Assembly (NCBI GenBank): GCA_013152655.1
Contig: JAADFW010000257.1
Location: forward strand, 1-44,076
Length of the DNA stretch: 44,076 bases
Source: Chlorobiota bacterium
Lineage (GTDB): Bacteria; Bacteroidota; Bacteroidia; Bacteroidales; B39-G9
Direction: 5' to 3'
The notes below the pieces were generated by a model. The model worked only from the letters and a program-made list of their open reading frames with translations, had not been told where the DNA came from and searched no databases. This document shows positions 17,845-26,222 of this stretch, piece by piece (position 1 is the first letter of the stretch; each line of letters begins with the position of its first letter). A program made the position numbers and the translations under genes.

Positions 17845-18975
17845 TTGGCTGGTATTTATATTCATATCCCATTTTGTAAACAGCTTTGTTACTATTGCGA
17901 TTTTCATTTTAGTGTTTCACTAAAAAACAAAACTGCTTTATTAAATGCTTTATTAGAAGAAGTTAAATTAAGAAAAGAGTATTTAAAAGAAGAAAAAATT
18001 GAAACAGTATATTTCGGAGGAGGTACACCTTCTGTTTTAACAATTAGCGAGTTAAATACATTATTAAATGTCGTTTATCAACATTATAAAATAGACAAAA
18101 ATCCAGAAATAACCATTGAAGTAAATCCGGATGATGTAAACACCAATTACTTAAAAGATTTAAAAAAAGCAGGCTTTAACCGATTGAGTATTGGTGTTCA
18201 AAGTTTTGACAATAAGCAGTTACAAATAATGAACCGCAGGCACAATGCTGAAGAAGCAGTGTTTTCGGTTATAAATTCACAAAAAGCAGGATTTGACAAT
18301 ATAAGTATTGATTTAATTTACGGGCTGCCAGAATTAACTATATCCGAATGGCTACATAATCTTGATAAAGCAATGAATTTACAAGTACAGCACATTTCCG
18401 CATATCATTTAACCATTGAGCCTCGTACAGCTTTTAATAAATTCCTGAAAAACGGAAAAATTAAATTACTTGCCGAAGAAGAAAGCGTCAAACAATTTGA
18501 ACTGTTAATTGACAAAACCGGGGCAAACGATTTTGTTCACTATGAAATTTCCAATTTTGGGAAACCCGGATATTTTTCAAAACACAATACAAATTACTGG
18601 AAACAAAAAAAATATGCAGGATTTGGCCCGTCAGCACACTCTTATGATATAAAAACCCGCCAGTGGAATATTGCCAATAATAAAAAATATATTGATTTGA
18701 TTTTGGCAGAACAACCGTTTTTTAAAAAAGAAGTACTTAGCAAAACAGATAAATACAACGATTATGTTTTAACCTCATTAAGAACAATGTGGGGAATAAA
18801 CCTCCTGAAAACAGAAGCTGATTTTGGGATGGTATTTTTGACAAATTGCAAAAAAGAGGCACAAAAATATTTAGATGCCGGACAGATGGAATTAAAAAAT
18901 GACCACTTACTACTAACCCGAAAAGGGAAATTTATTGCTGATAAAATTACTTCAGATTTGTTTTTAGTAGAATAA
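17845..18975 (+). CDS. hemW: Radical SAM protein HemW (coproporphyrinogen III oxidase-like)
   Basis: A 376-residue radical SAM enzyme. The TTG at 17845 is taken as the start because it yields MAGIYIHIPFCKQLCYYCDF, the conserved N-terminus, and the frame has a stop 21 bp upstream with no ATG between. The CX3CX2C cluster motif is Cys11, Cys15 and Cys18. GGGTPSVL (SAM-binding glycine-rich loop), EVNPDDVN, RLSIGVQSFDN, IDLIYGLPE and a C-terminal HemN_C-like region follow. HemW proteins are haem chaperones rather than true oxidases. It is the third gene of the plus-strand run and ends 2 bp from the convergent trkH stop. Confidence 0.93.
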   Translation: MAGIYIHIPFCKQLCYYCDFHFSVSLKNKTALLNALLEEVKLRKEYLKEEKIETVYFGGGTPSVLTISELNTLLNVVYQHYKIDKNPEITIEVNPDDVNTNYLKDLKKAGFNRLSIGVQSFDNKQLQIMNRRHNAEEAVFSVINSQKAGFDNISIDLIYGLPELTISEWLHNLDKAMNLQVQHISAYHLTIEPRTAFNKFLKNGKIKLLAEEESVKQFELLIDKTGANDFVHYEISNFGKPGYFSKHNTNYWKQKKYAGFGPSAHSYDIKTRQWNIANNKKYIDLILAEQPFFKKEVLSKTDKYNDYVLTSLRTMWGINLLKTEADFGMVFLTNCKKEAQKYLDAGQMELKNDHLLLTRKGKFIADKITSDLFLVE

Positions 18976-18977
18976 TC

Positions 18978-20417
18978 TTATCTCCACGACTTAATCATAA
19001 ATAACGACAAAAAACCATACACTTCAATACGGCCAAGAAGCATATCGGCACTTAATATCCATTTTACAGCTGATGGTAATCCTCCGTAATTAGCCATAGA
19101 GCTAACTTGTCCGAATCCCGGCCCAACATTGCCAATGGCAGCAACTGTTCCTGAAAAGGCGGTTAAAATATCGGTTCCAAAAGCTGTAATAAATAAGGTA
19201 GAGAAGAAAATTATTGTAAGGTATAAAACAATAAACAGAACAGCACTCTGTGCAACATCTTCCATTAATATTACTTTATTAATTTGAATTTTAACTACTG
19301 CTTTTGGATGTTGCAACAATTTAATTTGTTTAATAATTGATTTAAAAAATATTAAAATACGGTCAACTTTTATTCCACCTGATGTAGAACCGGCACCGGC
19401 ACATTGAATTGAAAAGAATATAAGAATAAGTTTTGTAAAAGGCATCCAGTGGCCTGTGTCTGTTGTTGCAAATCCGGTGGTTGTGCCTAATGAAAGTACC
19501 TGGAAAGAAGCATAGCGAATAGAACTGCCCCAATCGGGATACTCTTTCCCATGATTTACAATACTAATAACTGCAATCCCGATAAACATTGAAAGCACAT
19601 AATATCGTACAATTTCTGATTTAAAAATATTTGGTTTTTTACCAAGCAAAGTTCCATAAAGCAAGCCAAAATGAATACCCGAGAAAATCATAAAAACCAT
19701 AATTACTACTTCAATCGACAGGCTGTGAAATGATGCAATGCTTTCATTTTTGGTTGAAAAACCACCGGTAGCTATCGTTCCAAAAGCATGTAAAAGCGCA
19801 TCATAAAAAGACATTCCGCAAACCCATAACATAACCGTTTCAAGCAAGGTTAATCCTAAATAAACTAAAACCAATATTCTTAAAGCTTCTTTTACGCTAT
19901 TCTGAAAATTACTTTTAGCAACAGCTGACATTTCAGAATTAAAAATTATTAATTTGTTATTTGAAATCATTGGCAAGAATGCCAAAACAAACATAATAAT
20001 TCCAATACCACCAATAAAATGGGTTGCTGAGCGCCAAAAAAGTAAGCCTTTGGGTAATGCTTCAATGTTGGTAATTATGGATGCTCCGGTTGTTGTAAAC
20101 CCAGAAACACTTTCGAACCAGGCATTGGTTAAGGTAAACGGGCTGCCCCATAAAACATATGGCAAAGAACCAAGCAGGCATGTTAATACCCACCCGAAAA
20201 CAACAATCATTATTCCTTCATGATTATTTACCTGAATAGTTTTAGGTACAAAAATAAGGGGAAAAATTCCGAGTAAAAAGGCAATAAATGAACTAAACAA
20301 TAACGGAATACTGCTGGAATCGTAGTATAATAAGGCTACTAAAAACGAAAGAAATAAGAATGCTGCGTCTAACAGTAGAATTAAACCTAAATATCTTAAA
20401 ACAACCTGAAGTCTCAT
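18978..20417 (-). CDS. trkH: TrkH-family potassium uptake protein
   Basis: A 479-residue polytopic membrane protein of the Trk/Ktr potassium channel family, of normal length. The four selectivity-filter-like P-loops are visible: SGFTTTGASI, FGTIATGGFSTKNES, SLGTTTGFATTD and AIGNVGPGFGQVSS, each with the conserved Gly. It forms the membrane channel of a Trk system that normally needs the cytoplasmic NAD-binding TrkA. No trkA lies in this window, although Bacteroidota often place it next to trkH. Its ATG overlaps the stop of the upstream receptor-like gene by 4 bp (coupled translation), so the receptor fragment takes the neighbouring slot. Confidence 0.95.
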   Translation of the reverse strand: MRLQVVLRYLGLILLLDAAFLFLSFLVALLYYDSSSIPLLFSSFIAFLLGIFPLIFVPKTIQVNNHEGIMIVVFGWVLTCLLGSLPYVLWGSPFTLTNAWFESVSGFTTTGASIITNIEALPKGLLFWRSATHFIGGIGIIMFVLAFLPMISNNKLIIFNSEMSAVAKSNFQNSVKEALRILVLVYLGLTLLETVMLWVCGMSFYDALLHAFGTIATGGFSTKNESIASFHSLSIEVVIMVFMIFSGIHFGLLYGTLLGKKPNIFKSEIVRYYVLSMFIGIAVISIVNHGKEYPDWGSSIRYASFQVLSLGTTTGFATTDTGHWMPFTKLILIFFSIQCAGAGSTSGGIKVDRILIFFKSIIKQIKLLQHPKAVVKIQINKVILMEDVAQSAVLFIVLYLTIIFFSTLFITAFGTDILTAFSGTVAAIGNVGPGFGQVSSMANYGGLPSAVKWILSADMLLGRIEVYGFLSLFMIKSWR

Positions 20418-21175
20418 TTTATAGCGTTTTTGGAATAACCTGAAATTAGTTCTTTAATTGAATCAGCTAAAGATTTAATTTCATCTTTTGTGTCAATATT
20501 AATTTCAAAAGGTGTTTTGTATAAAATAAAATCGTTAATTCTTTTTGTTATTTTACTTATAGGGTTAGCAATATAAAAATGAATAAAAAAACTAAAAATA
20601 AAAGAAAACAATAATGCTGAAACAATAGCAATTATGCCTGGCATAACAGCTCTTTGTGCTTTATCTTTCAGGTGTTTTGCATAGTTTAATATAATATTTT
20701 GATTGGTCATGGTAAGTTCCTGAATTGAATTACTCAACATTAAAAAACGGTGATGTAAGTTTTTGTTATACCACTCAAAATTATGTTCCTTTTTAGTTCC
20801 AACTATTGGGTGTTTCCATATTTTTTTGTATTCAGTATATTGCTTTGAAATATTTTTAATTAGTGCAATTTCTTTTTCATCAATCAGGTTTCTACTGGCA
20901 ATTGAAAGATTAATTATAAAAGCACTATCGGCTTTTTTTAACACTTTTCTGCCTTCATCCCAACTGCCAAGCAATAATAATAAAATACCGCTATCTTCAC
21001 GCTCTAATGCAGTTATCATACTTTTTGTAGCATTAATTGAAACATAATTCTCATTAAGAATTTTATCTACTTTATTGCTTATTTTTGAAAACTCGTATAT
21101 AGAAATAACCCCGGCGACTAATAGCATTAGTACTAAAATTAAAAAGCCCGACAAAATTTTTAAACGTATATTCAT
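20414..21175 (-). CDS. Four-helix-bundle/HAMP membrane receptor lacking an output domain
   Basis: A 253-residue protein with two membrane helices (about 7-29 and 178-202). Between them lies an extracytoplasmic four-helix bundle of MCP type (about 35-170, KISNKVDKILNENYVSINAT...SMITALEREDSGILLLLLGS). The second helix runs into a HAMP-like segment (ANPISKITKRINDF) that stops at about residue 250. There is no kinase, methyl-accepting or cyclase domain. Such sensors normally form the N-terminal half of histidine kinases. It is translationally coupled to trkH, so it may control potassium uptake directly or be the surviving half of a kinase. An exact TAnnTTTG lies 38 bp upstream. Confidence 0.75.
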   Translation of the reverse strand: MNIRLKILSGFLILVLMLLVAGVISIYEFSKISNKVDKILNENYVSINATKSMITALEREDSGILLLLLGSWDEGRKVLKKADSAFIINLSIASRNLIDEKEIALIKNISKQYTEYKKIWKHPIVGTKKEHNFEWYNKNLHHRFLMLSNSIQELTMTNQNIILNYAKHLKDKAQRAVMPGIIAIVSALLFSFIFSFFIHFYIANPISKITKRINDFILYKTPFEINIDTKDEIKSLADSIKELISGYSKNAIK

Positions 21176-21212
21176 TATGTTATTAAATAATTAATTTATT
21201 AATACGAAGGAA

Positions 21213-21220
21213 CAAAATTA
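21213..21220 (-). promoter_or_regulatory. -7 promoter element for receptor-trkH operon
   Basis: TAATTTTG on the reverse strand, an exact TAnnTTTG match, 37 bp before the ATG of the receptor gene. No convincing -33 element was found. Confidence 0.45.
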
Positions 21221-21274
21221 TATGAAAAGAATGTAATTTATATTTTCATTCGTAAAAAATTTCAATTTAAATTA

Positions 21275-21303
21275 TTGTTATTTAAAAGAAGAATATATTT
21301 TTG
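21275..21303 (+). promoter_or_regulatory. Promoter of the GNAT gene (-33 TTG, -7 TATTTTTG)
   Basis: TTG at 21275-21277 and an exact TAnnTTTG at 21296-21303 with an 18-bp spacer resemble the Bacteroidota primary promoter. A possible upstream TTG start at 21301 lies inside the -7 box, so it cannot be translated from this promoter. The ATG at 21325 is the start. Confidence 0.6.
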
Positions 21304-21324
21304 CCGAAAATTAACAATAGTAAA

Positions 21325-21756
21325 ATGGAAGAATTACAAATAGTTAGATTCGACATAAGAAACAAAGAATACTTTGAGGAAGCAAAACGAATTAGGAAAA
21401 AGGTTTTTGTTGAAGAATTCTATATTGACCATTTTTTAGAATATGACGGCTTAGACCGTCAATCGACATTATACCTTGTTTTAAAAAACGGGAATCCAGT
21501 TGGAACCGCACGCTGGCGCACTACTTATGATGGAATTAAACTGGAACGTTTTGCTGTTTTAAAAGAACATAGAAATAAAAACATCGGACAATTTTTACTG
21601 GATAAAATTCTTAGAGATGTACAACATTTAGATATGGATATATATTTGAATGCCAGTATTAATGCAGTTAAGTTTTTTGAACAAAAAGGATTTATTGTTG
21701 AAGGTGAAAAATTTACTGAACTGGAAGTTGAGCATTATAAAATGATTCTTAATTAG
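21325..21756 (+). CDS. GNAT family N-acetyltransferase
   Basis: A 143-residue acetyltransferase. The fold elements are clear: the N-terminal KRIRKKVFVEEFYID segment, the strand TLYLVLKNGNPVGTARWR, the strand KLERFAVLKEHRNKNIGQFLLDKIL with the acetyl-CoA pyrophosphate-binding R-x-x-x-x-G-x pattern, and AVKFFEQKGFIVEGEKF near the end. The YDGLD and GTARWR motifs place it near the ElaA/YjcF-like group of small GNATs. The acceptor is unknown. The ATG was chosen because the alternative upstream TTG overlaps the promoter. It is a single-gene unit. Confidence 0.85.
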   Translation: MEELQIVRFDIRNKEYFEEAKRIRKKVFVEEFYIDHFLEYDGLDRQSTLYLVLKNGNPVGTARWRTTYDGIKLERFAVLKEHRNKNIGQFLLDKILRDVQHLDMDIYLNASINAVKFFEQKGFIVEGEKFTELEVEHYKMILN

Positions 21757-21907
21757 ATTTTCGCTATAAATTGATGCACATGAGTTAATAATGAAATTGC
21801 CATAAATCAAGCATTAAATAACACTATTGTATTTCCCTCCCCCCTGATATTTAGTCGTTTTTTTTGTTATACTAAAATCGATATTTTGATATATCTTTAC
21901 ATAAAAT

Positions 21908-22018
21908 AATACCGATTGGATATTTGTTATCGTTCAATGCCTGGCCTTTAACAGCTATCACATCGGCATTATACAATTTACTATGGATTAAAATACTTCA
22001 TTTTGGTATAAGATATTT
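21908..22018 (+). repeat. Dispersed intergenic repeat, copy B
   Basis: It begins with AATACCGATTGGATAT (21908-21923), identical to copy A. After a 37-bp unique stretch it continues with CATCGGCATTATACAATTTA at 21961-21980, then ACTATGGATTAAAATACTTC and ATTTTGGTATA. It lies immediately upstream of the ECF sigma gene and extends an open frame on its 5' side that I do not regard as coding. Confidence 0.65.
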
Positions 22019-22022
22019 TATA

Positions 22023-22613
22023 TTGAGATTATTACAAAAAAATACAAAGCTGACCGACTTGCAACTTGTTTCTTTATATCAGGACACAGGTAAAACCATG
22101 TATTTGGGTGAATTATATATCCGTTACTCATCGTTTGTACTGGCTGTTTGCATGAAATATTTGCAAAACAAAGAAAACAGTAAAGATGCAGTTATGGATG
22201 TTTTTGAAAAGCTTACCAACAGCCTTACTAATCAAAACATAAAAAACTTTAAAGCCTGGCTATATACAGTTGCTAAAAACCACTGTTTGATGGCAATTCG
22301 TGCTAATAAATCAAAAAGTAAACATTATGAAAACTTACAAATAGAACAGGAATTTTTTATGGAAAATGATGAAAATATGCATCAGGCTTATGAAGAAGAA
22401 CAATTTAATAATGTGAATGTGATGGAAAAAGCCATTGAGTTACTGAATGAAGGCCAAAAGAAATGCATTAAAATGTTTTATTACGAAGATAAATCGTATG
22501 CTGAAATAGTAAAAAAAACAGGTTTTGAGCTAAAAAAAGTAAAGAGTTGTCTGCAAAACGGCAAAAGAAATCTGAAATTAGTGCTTGAAAAAGAAATGAT
22601 AAAAAATGACTGA
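22023..22613 (+). CDS. ECF-type RNA polymerase sigma factor
   Basis: A 196-residue sigma-70-family ECF factor. The start is uncertain: I chose the TTG at 22023 (LRLLQKNTKLTDLQLVSLYQ) because homologous ECF factors begin about here, and an alternative TTG at 21924 would be inside the dispersed repeat. Region 2 is visible as LGELYIRYSSFVLAVCMKYL, then KDAVMDVFEKLTNSL and FKAWLYTVAKNHCLMAIR. Region 4 is MEKAIELLNEGQKKCIKMFY then YEDKSYAEIVKKTGFELKKV with the helix-turn-helix. The gene overlaps the next by 8 bp, and that gene is a zinc-finger anti-sigma factor. Confidence 0.88.
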   Translation: MRLLQKNTKLTDLQLVSLYQDTGKTMYLGELYIRYSSFVLAVCMKYLQNKENSKDAVMDVFEKLTNSLTNQNIKNFKAWLYTVAKNHCLMAIRANKSKSKHYENLQIEQEFFMENDENMHQAYEEEQFNNVNVMEKAIELLNEGQKKCIKMFYYEDKSYAEIVKKTGFELKKVKSCLQNGKRNLKLVLEKEMIKND

Positions 22614-23733
22614 TAAGAACAATAAAATATTTGGAAAAAGTGAATGCATTTCTTCGGAAAACTTGAAACGTTACGCAAAAAACGAACTTTTCGACAAGGA
22701 AAAAAGAAAGGTTGAAAAGCATCTGATAGATTGTAAAATGTGTAGTGATGAACTGGAGGGAATTGAAAAATTTGAAACCATTGATAAATTAGAGGACGCT
22801 GAATATAGTATTCGTAATAAAATTATTTTTAAATATGGACACTTAAAAACTAAAGCTAATATTACTTCAATAATTGCCGGAATTGCCGCTTCTGTTTTAT
22901 TGGCAATTGTTTCAGGATATATAATTATGTTTGTGATGCATCATTATGAAAAGAAAGAAATAGCACAGCAATTAGAATTAAAATCTTCAAAAAGCGAGAT
23001 GATTCAAAAAGAAGAAGCTATGCCAAAAGTTGAATCCACAACTAAATCATATACGGGAAAACTGAAAAAGACACTACCTGAAGAACCCTCAAAAACTTCA
23101 CCTGAAAATGGAATAGTCCCGGTAAAAACAGCCAGGCAAATGGTTATAATTGACAACAATGAAAAAGATTTGGATATTGCAGAACCAGAAAAAGTGTTAA
23201 ACGATGAAATTACAACCCTTGATGTTGAAGAAGAACAAGAAAAAACTGAAGTGACTGCTATGGCTATTCATAAAACAAAAAGAGCAGTTCAACCGGCTAC
23301 AAAATCAGTCTCGCCAGAATATATTGCTAACGAAGTATTTTCAAAAGAAGAAGCTATGCCGGTTATGGGCTCTGTTAGAAATTACAATTTAGCGCAAATG
23401 GGTAAAATGGCTTTTGAGCAACACGATTATAAAAATGCCAAACAAATAATTGAAACAGCTTTTTCACAAGGAATTCAAACCGATTCGTTAATATATTATT
23501 ATTCGGTTGCATGTTATAAGCTGAACCTGCCTGATAGTACTATAAACTACCTTAACAAATTAAAAAACCCCAAATTGTTTAATAACGGAGCAAAGTGGTT
23601 TATGGCAAATTCTTATTTAATTAAAAATAAAAGAGATAAAGCAATTTTACTGCTAAAAGAAATTATTCAGGACAATACAGGCTATAGTAGCGAAGCCAGG
23701 GAGAAACTTTCTGAAATTTCAGGGAATGAATAA
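22606..23733 (+). CDS. Putative anti-sigma factor with zinc finger, one TM helix and C-terminal TPR-like repeats
   Basis: A 375-residue protein overlapping the sigma gene by 8 bp. The cytoplasmic N-terminus carries a zinc-binding H-x3-C-x2-C motif (His39, Cys43, Cys46 in VEKHLIDCKMCSDELEG), the ZAS-type fold that holds ECF factors. One transmembrane helix follows at about 87-111. The periplasmic part has a Glu/Lys-rich, probably disordered stretch (about 115-250) and helical repeats (about 262-370; AQMGKMAFEQHDYKNAKQII, SVACYKLNLPDSTINYL, KAILLLKEII) resembling TPRs. The likely role is to tether the sigma factor at the membrane and release it on an envelope signal. That signal is unknown. Confidence 0.78.
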   Translation: MTDKNNKIFGKSECISSENLKRYAKNELFDKEKRKVEKHLIDCKMCSDELEGIEKFETIDKLEDAEYSIRNKIIFKYGHLKTKANITSIIAGIAASVLLAIVSGYIIMFVMHHYEKKEIAQQLELKSSKSEMIQKEEAMPKVESTTKSYTGKLKKTLPEEPSKTSPENGIVPVKTARQMVIIDNNEKDLDIAEPEKVLNDEITTLDVEEEQEKTEVTAMAIHKTKRAVQPATKSVSPEYIANEVFSKEEAMPVMGSVRNYNLAQMGKMAFEQHDYKNAKQIIETAFSQGIQTDSLIYYYSVACYKLNLPDSTINYLNKLKNPKLFNNGAKWFMANSYLIKNKRDKAILLLKEIIQDNTGYSSEAREKLSEISGNE

Positions 23734-24760
23734 TCTCCCAATTCAAAAAACAGTATTGGTTTGTCCGCTTGACTGGGGCTTAGGACATGCAAGCAGGATG
23801 ATTCCTGTAATTAATAAACTTCTGAACAATAAAAATAAAGTAATTATTGCTGCTGATAATTTGCCTTATAATTTATTAAAAGATGAATTTCCGGGTTTGC
23901 AATTTATCCGATTTCCGTCATACAAAATCAAATATTCAGGTAACAAATCGCAGGCAATAAAAATATTAGTGCAAATTCCCCGTATAAAACTAAGTATATG
24001 GAAAGAGCACCGGCAACTAAAAAGGATAATAAGTAAAAATAAAATAGAAGTTGTGATTTCAGATAATCGTTTTGGTTGCTGGAATAAAAAAGTGAAGTCT
24101 GTTTATGTTACTCACCAGGTAATGGTTAAAATGCCCAAAGGTTTAAAATTTTTGGAGTTTATAGGTTACTTAATTCATAAATGGTTTATAAATAAATATG
24201 ATGAATGCTGGATTCCCGATTGGGAAGGTGTAGATAATTTAAGCGGAGATTTATCTCATAAATATAAAGTTCCTGATAACGCAGGCTTTGTCGGCCCATT
24301 ATCAAGATTTGAGCGTGTAAAAATTGAAAAAACCGAACATAAATTTGATGTTGTTTGTATTTTATCAGGCCCGGAACCACAGCGAACTTTTTTTGAAGAA
24401 ATTTTGATAACTATATTTTTACAAAGCAATGATAACGTACTTATTGTTCAAGGACTTCCGGGAAAAAATGTTAAACCGGATAAAAGGAATATTACTTTTG
24501 CTAATCATTTGCCAACAAGTGAATTAGCATCTGTAATTGTTAATTCAAAAAATATTATTTGTCGCTCGGGGTATAGTAGTATTATGGATTTAGTAACGTT
24601 AAACAAAAACGCAGTTTTAGTTCCCACACCCGGTCAAACTGAACAGGAATACCTGGGCAAAATTATGCATCATAAAAGGGGATTCGTATGTGTAAAACAA
24701 GAACCTTCTTTGTTGAGAAAAACAGTATTAGCCGGAAAACTAACTTCGTTGAGCTTATAA
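23726..24760 (+). CDS. Glycosyltransferase family protein (GT28/MJ1255-like)
   Basis: A 344-residue GT-B-fold glycosyltransferase. VLVCPLDWGLGHASRMIPVI at the N-terminus is the glycine-rich first loop seen in MurG/UGT-like enzymes. The C-terminal domain includes VCILSGPEPQRTFFEEIL, NITFANHLPTSELASVI, ICRSGYSSIMDLVTLNK and AVLVPTPGQTEQEYLG, typical of the family that binds UDP-sugars. The acceptor is unknown. The start overlaps the anti-sigma gene by 8 bp, so these three genes are one transcript. A perfect 14-bp palindrome GAGCTTATAAGCTC (24751-24764) spans the stop and may act as a weak terminator. Confidence 0.82.
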   Translation: MNNLPIQKTVLVCPLDWGLGHASRMIPVINKLLNNKNKVIIAADNLPYNLLKDEFPGLQFIRFPSYKIKYSGNKSQAIKILVQIPRIKLSIWKEHRQLKRIISKNKIEVVISDNRFGCWNKKVKSVYVTHQVMVKMPKGLKFLEFIGYLIHKWFINKYDECWIPDWEGVDNLSGDLSHKYKVPDNAGFVGPLSRFERVKIEKTEHKFDVVCILSGPEPQRTFFEEILITIFLQSNDNVLIVQGLPGKNVKPDKRNITFANHLPTSELASVIVNSKNIICRSGYSSIMDLVTLNKNAVLVPTPGQTEQEYLGKIMHHKRGFVCVKQEPSLLRKTVLAGKLTSLSL

Positions 24761-24804
24761 GCTCGGTTCATGAATTTTTCGGGTTAATATAAAATTGAGA
24801 TCTT

Positions 24805-25470
24805 TTATTTTTTTAAAATGGCTTCTGCAATAACTAAATCGGTATGGGTAGTAATTTTAATGTTTTCCACATTCCCTTCCACCAGATTTATTTTCACACC
24901 AAGTTCATCTAATAATCCGGCATCATCGGTAAAATATTCTTTATAATCAAGCTGATAGGCTTGTTTTATTAGTTCTGACTTAAATACTTGTGGTGTTTGT
25001 ATCAGTTTATAATTATTCCGGTTTACCGTAAAGTTTTTGTTTTCTTCAATCTGTCGAATAGAATCTGTTATGCCAACTGCCGGAACAGCATTGCCTTTTT
25101 TAATTGCTGTAGCAAAACAACGGGAAATTGTTTTGTTGCTAACCAAAGGCCTTACTCCATCGTGAATGGCAATTAATCTGTTAGTATTAATAGTATTTAA
25201 CGCATTTTTTACCGAATGGAACCGGGTTTCTCCACCTTTAACTAATGTATGTTGAATAGTAAAATTGTATTTTTCACAAAGCACTTTCCATGTTTCAAAA
25301 TGAACTTCAGGCAAAACCAAAACAATGGAAATATTCTTATTGTAAGCGTAAAATGCCATTATTGTATGCATAAGAACCGGCAAATTGTTAAGCAACAAAA
25401 ATTGCTTTGGTGTTTTAGTTTTCATACGCTTGCCGGAACCACCGGCAACAACAATTACATAATTTTCCAT
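24805..25470 (-). CDS. ispD: 2-C-methyl-D-erythritol 4-phosphate cytidylyltransferase
   Basis: A 221-residue enzyme of the MEP isoprenoid pathway, transferring CMP from CTP to methylerythritol phosphate. The active site is clear: IVVAGGSGKRMKTKTPKQFL binds CTP, followed by HDGVRPLVS, AVGITDSIRQI, and the closing DDAGLLDELG and VEGNVENIKITTHTDLVIAE. Length equals the family norm (about 220-230). It is convergent with the GT28-like gene. ispG, a later step of the same pathway, lies 2.6 kb away, but they are separate units. Confidence 0.96.
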   Translation of the reverse strand: MENYVIVVAGGSGKRMKTKTPKQFLLLNNLPVLMHTIMAFYAYNKNISIVLVLPEVHFETWKVLCEKYNFTIQHTLVKGGETRFHSVKNALNTINTNRLIAIHDGVRPLVSNKTISRCFATAIKKGNAVPAVGITDSIRQIEENKNFTVNRNNYKLIQTPQVFKSELIKQAYQLDYKEYFTDDAGLLDELGVKINLVEGNVENIKITTHTDLVIAEAILKK

Positions 25471-25529
25471 TAAAACATATTATTTGTTGAATGTATAAAA
25501 ATAGTTAAATTTAACGTTCACGCTGAAAA

Positions 25530-26222
25530 ATGAATTCAATAATGCTTTTTACTTCCGGTTTTGAATCTGCTTTTTATGACTACCAGTACTTATTAGAGAA
25601 AAAATATACTGAAAAAAATATAGTTAAGTTAGTTGGCGACAGATATAAGCTAAATACAGTACAGCGATCTTTACTATATCGTGGTGTTTCTACTAAAGAA
25701 ATGGCAAAAAAACGCAAAGAGAAAAACGTGACAGAAAAAGATTTATCTGGCGAAATTCTATACATTGACACTTATAATTTGCTTTTAACCATAAACAGTT
25801 ATTTAAAAGGGAAACCTGTTTTTATTTCGTATGACAGTTATGTTAGAGATGCAGGAGTTTTGAAAGCCAGGGTAAGTTCAAATGTCTCTTTCAACCGGCC
25901 TCTGCGATTGGCGATTGCTTATTTAAGCACCATAGAAATTAAACAAGCAATTTTTTACATTGACTTGCCCGTAAATAATAGTAGCGAATTAAAAAACCTG
26001 ATTTTAAATAATATATTACAGTATAAATTAATTGCCAAAGTTGTTGTAACTAAGGATGTTGATAAAAACATAGCCACTCAAAAAACGGGTGTTATTTCAA
26101 CTTCCGATACCGAAATAATAGATGAAACAGAATTAAAGATATTTGATTTGGCAAAAAACGCTTTAAAATATCACTTTAATGCACATTTTATAAACCTTCA
26201 AAATATTGTAAATAAAACATGA
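25530..26222 (+). CDS. DUF434 + DUF5616 domain protein
   Basis: A 230-residue protein. Residues 10-60 show the DUF434 pattern: YDYQYLLEKKYTEKNIVKLV, GDRYKLNTVQRSLLYRGV, with the conserved G-D-R-Y-x-L and R-x-x-L-x-R-G. Residues about 80-225 resemble DUF5616: EILYIDTYNLLLTINSYLKG with possible catalytic-looking Asp, then FISYDSYVRDAGVLKAR and TDTEIIDETE. Some members of this arrangement are annotated as possible nucleases of PIN-like type, but I have no direct basis for that. It is translationally coupled to the DUF2461 gene, sharing ATGA. Confidence 0.75.
   Translation: MNSIMLFTSGFESAFYDYQYLLEKKYTEKNIVKLVGDRYKLNTVQRSLLYRGVSTKEMAKKRKEKNVTEKDLSGEILYIDTYNLLLTINSYLKGKPVFISYDSYVRDAGVLKARVSSNVSFNRPLRLAIAYLSTIEIKQAIFYIDLPVNNSSELKNLILNNILQYKLIAKVVVTKDVDKNIATQKTGVISTSDTEIIDETELKIFDLAKNALKYHFNAHFINLQNIVNKT

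Noticed and set aside
21301-21324. Upstream TTG start for the GNAT gene
   Set aside because: It lies inside the -7 promoter box TATTTTTG.
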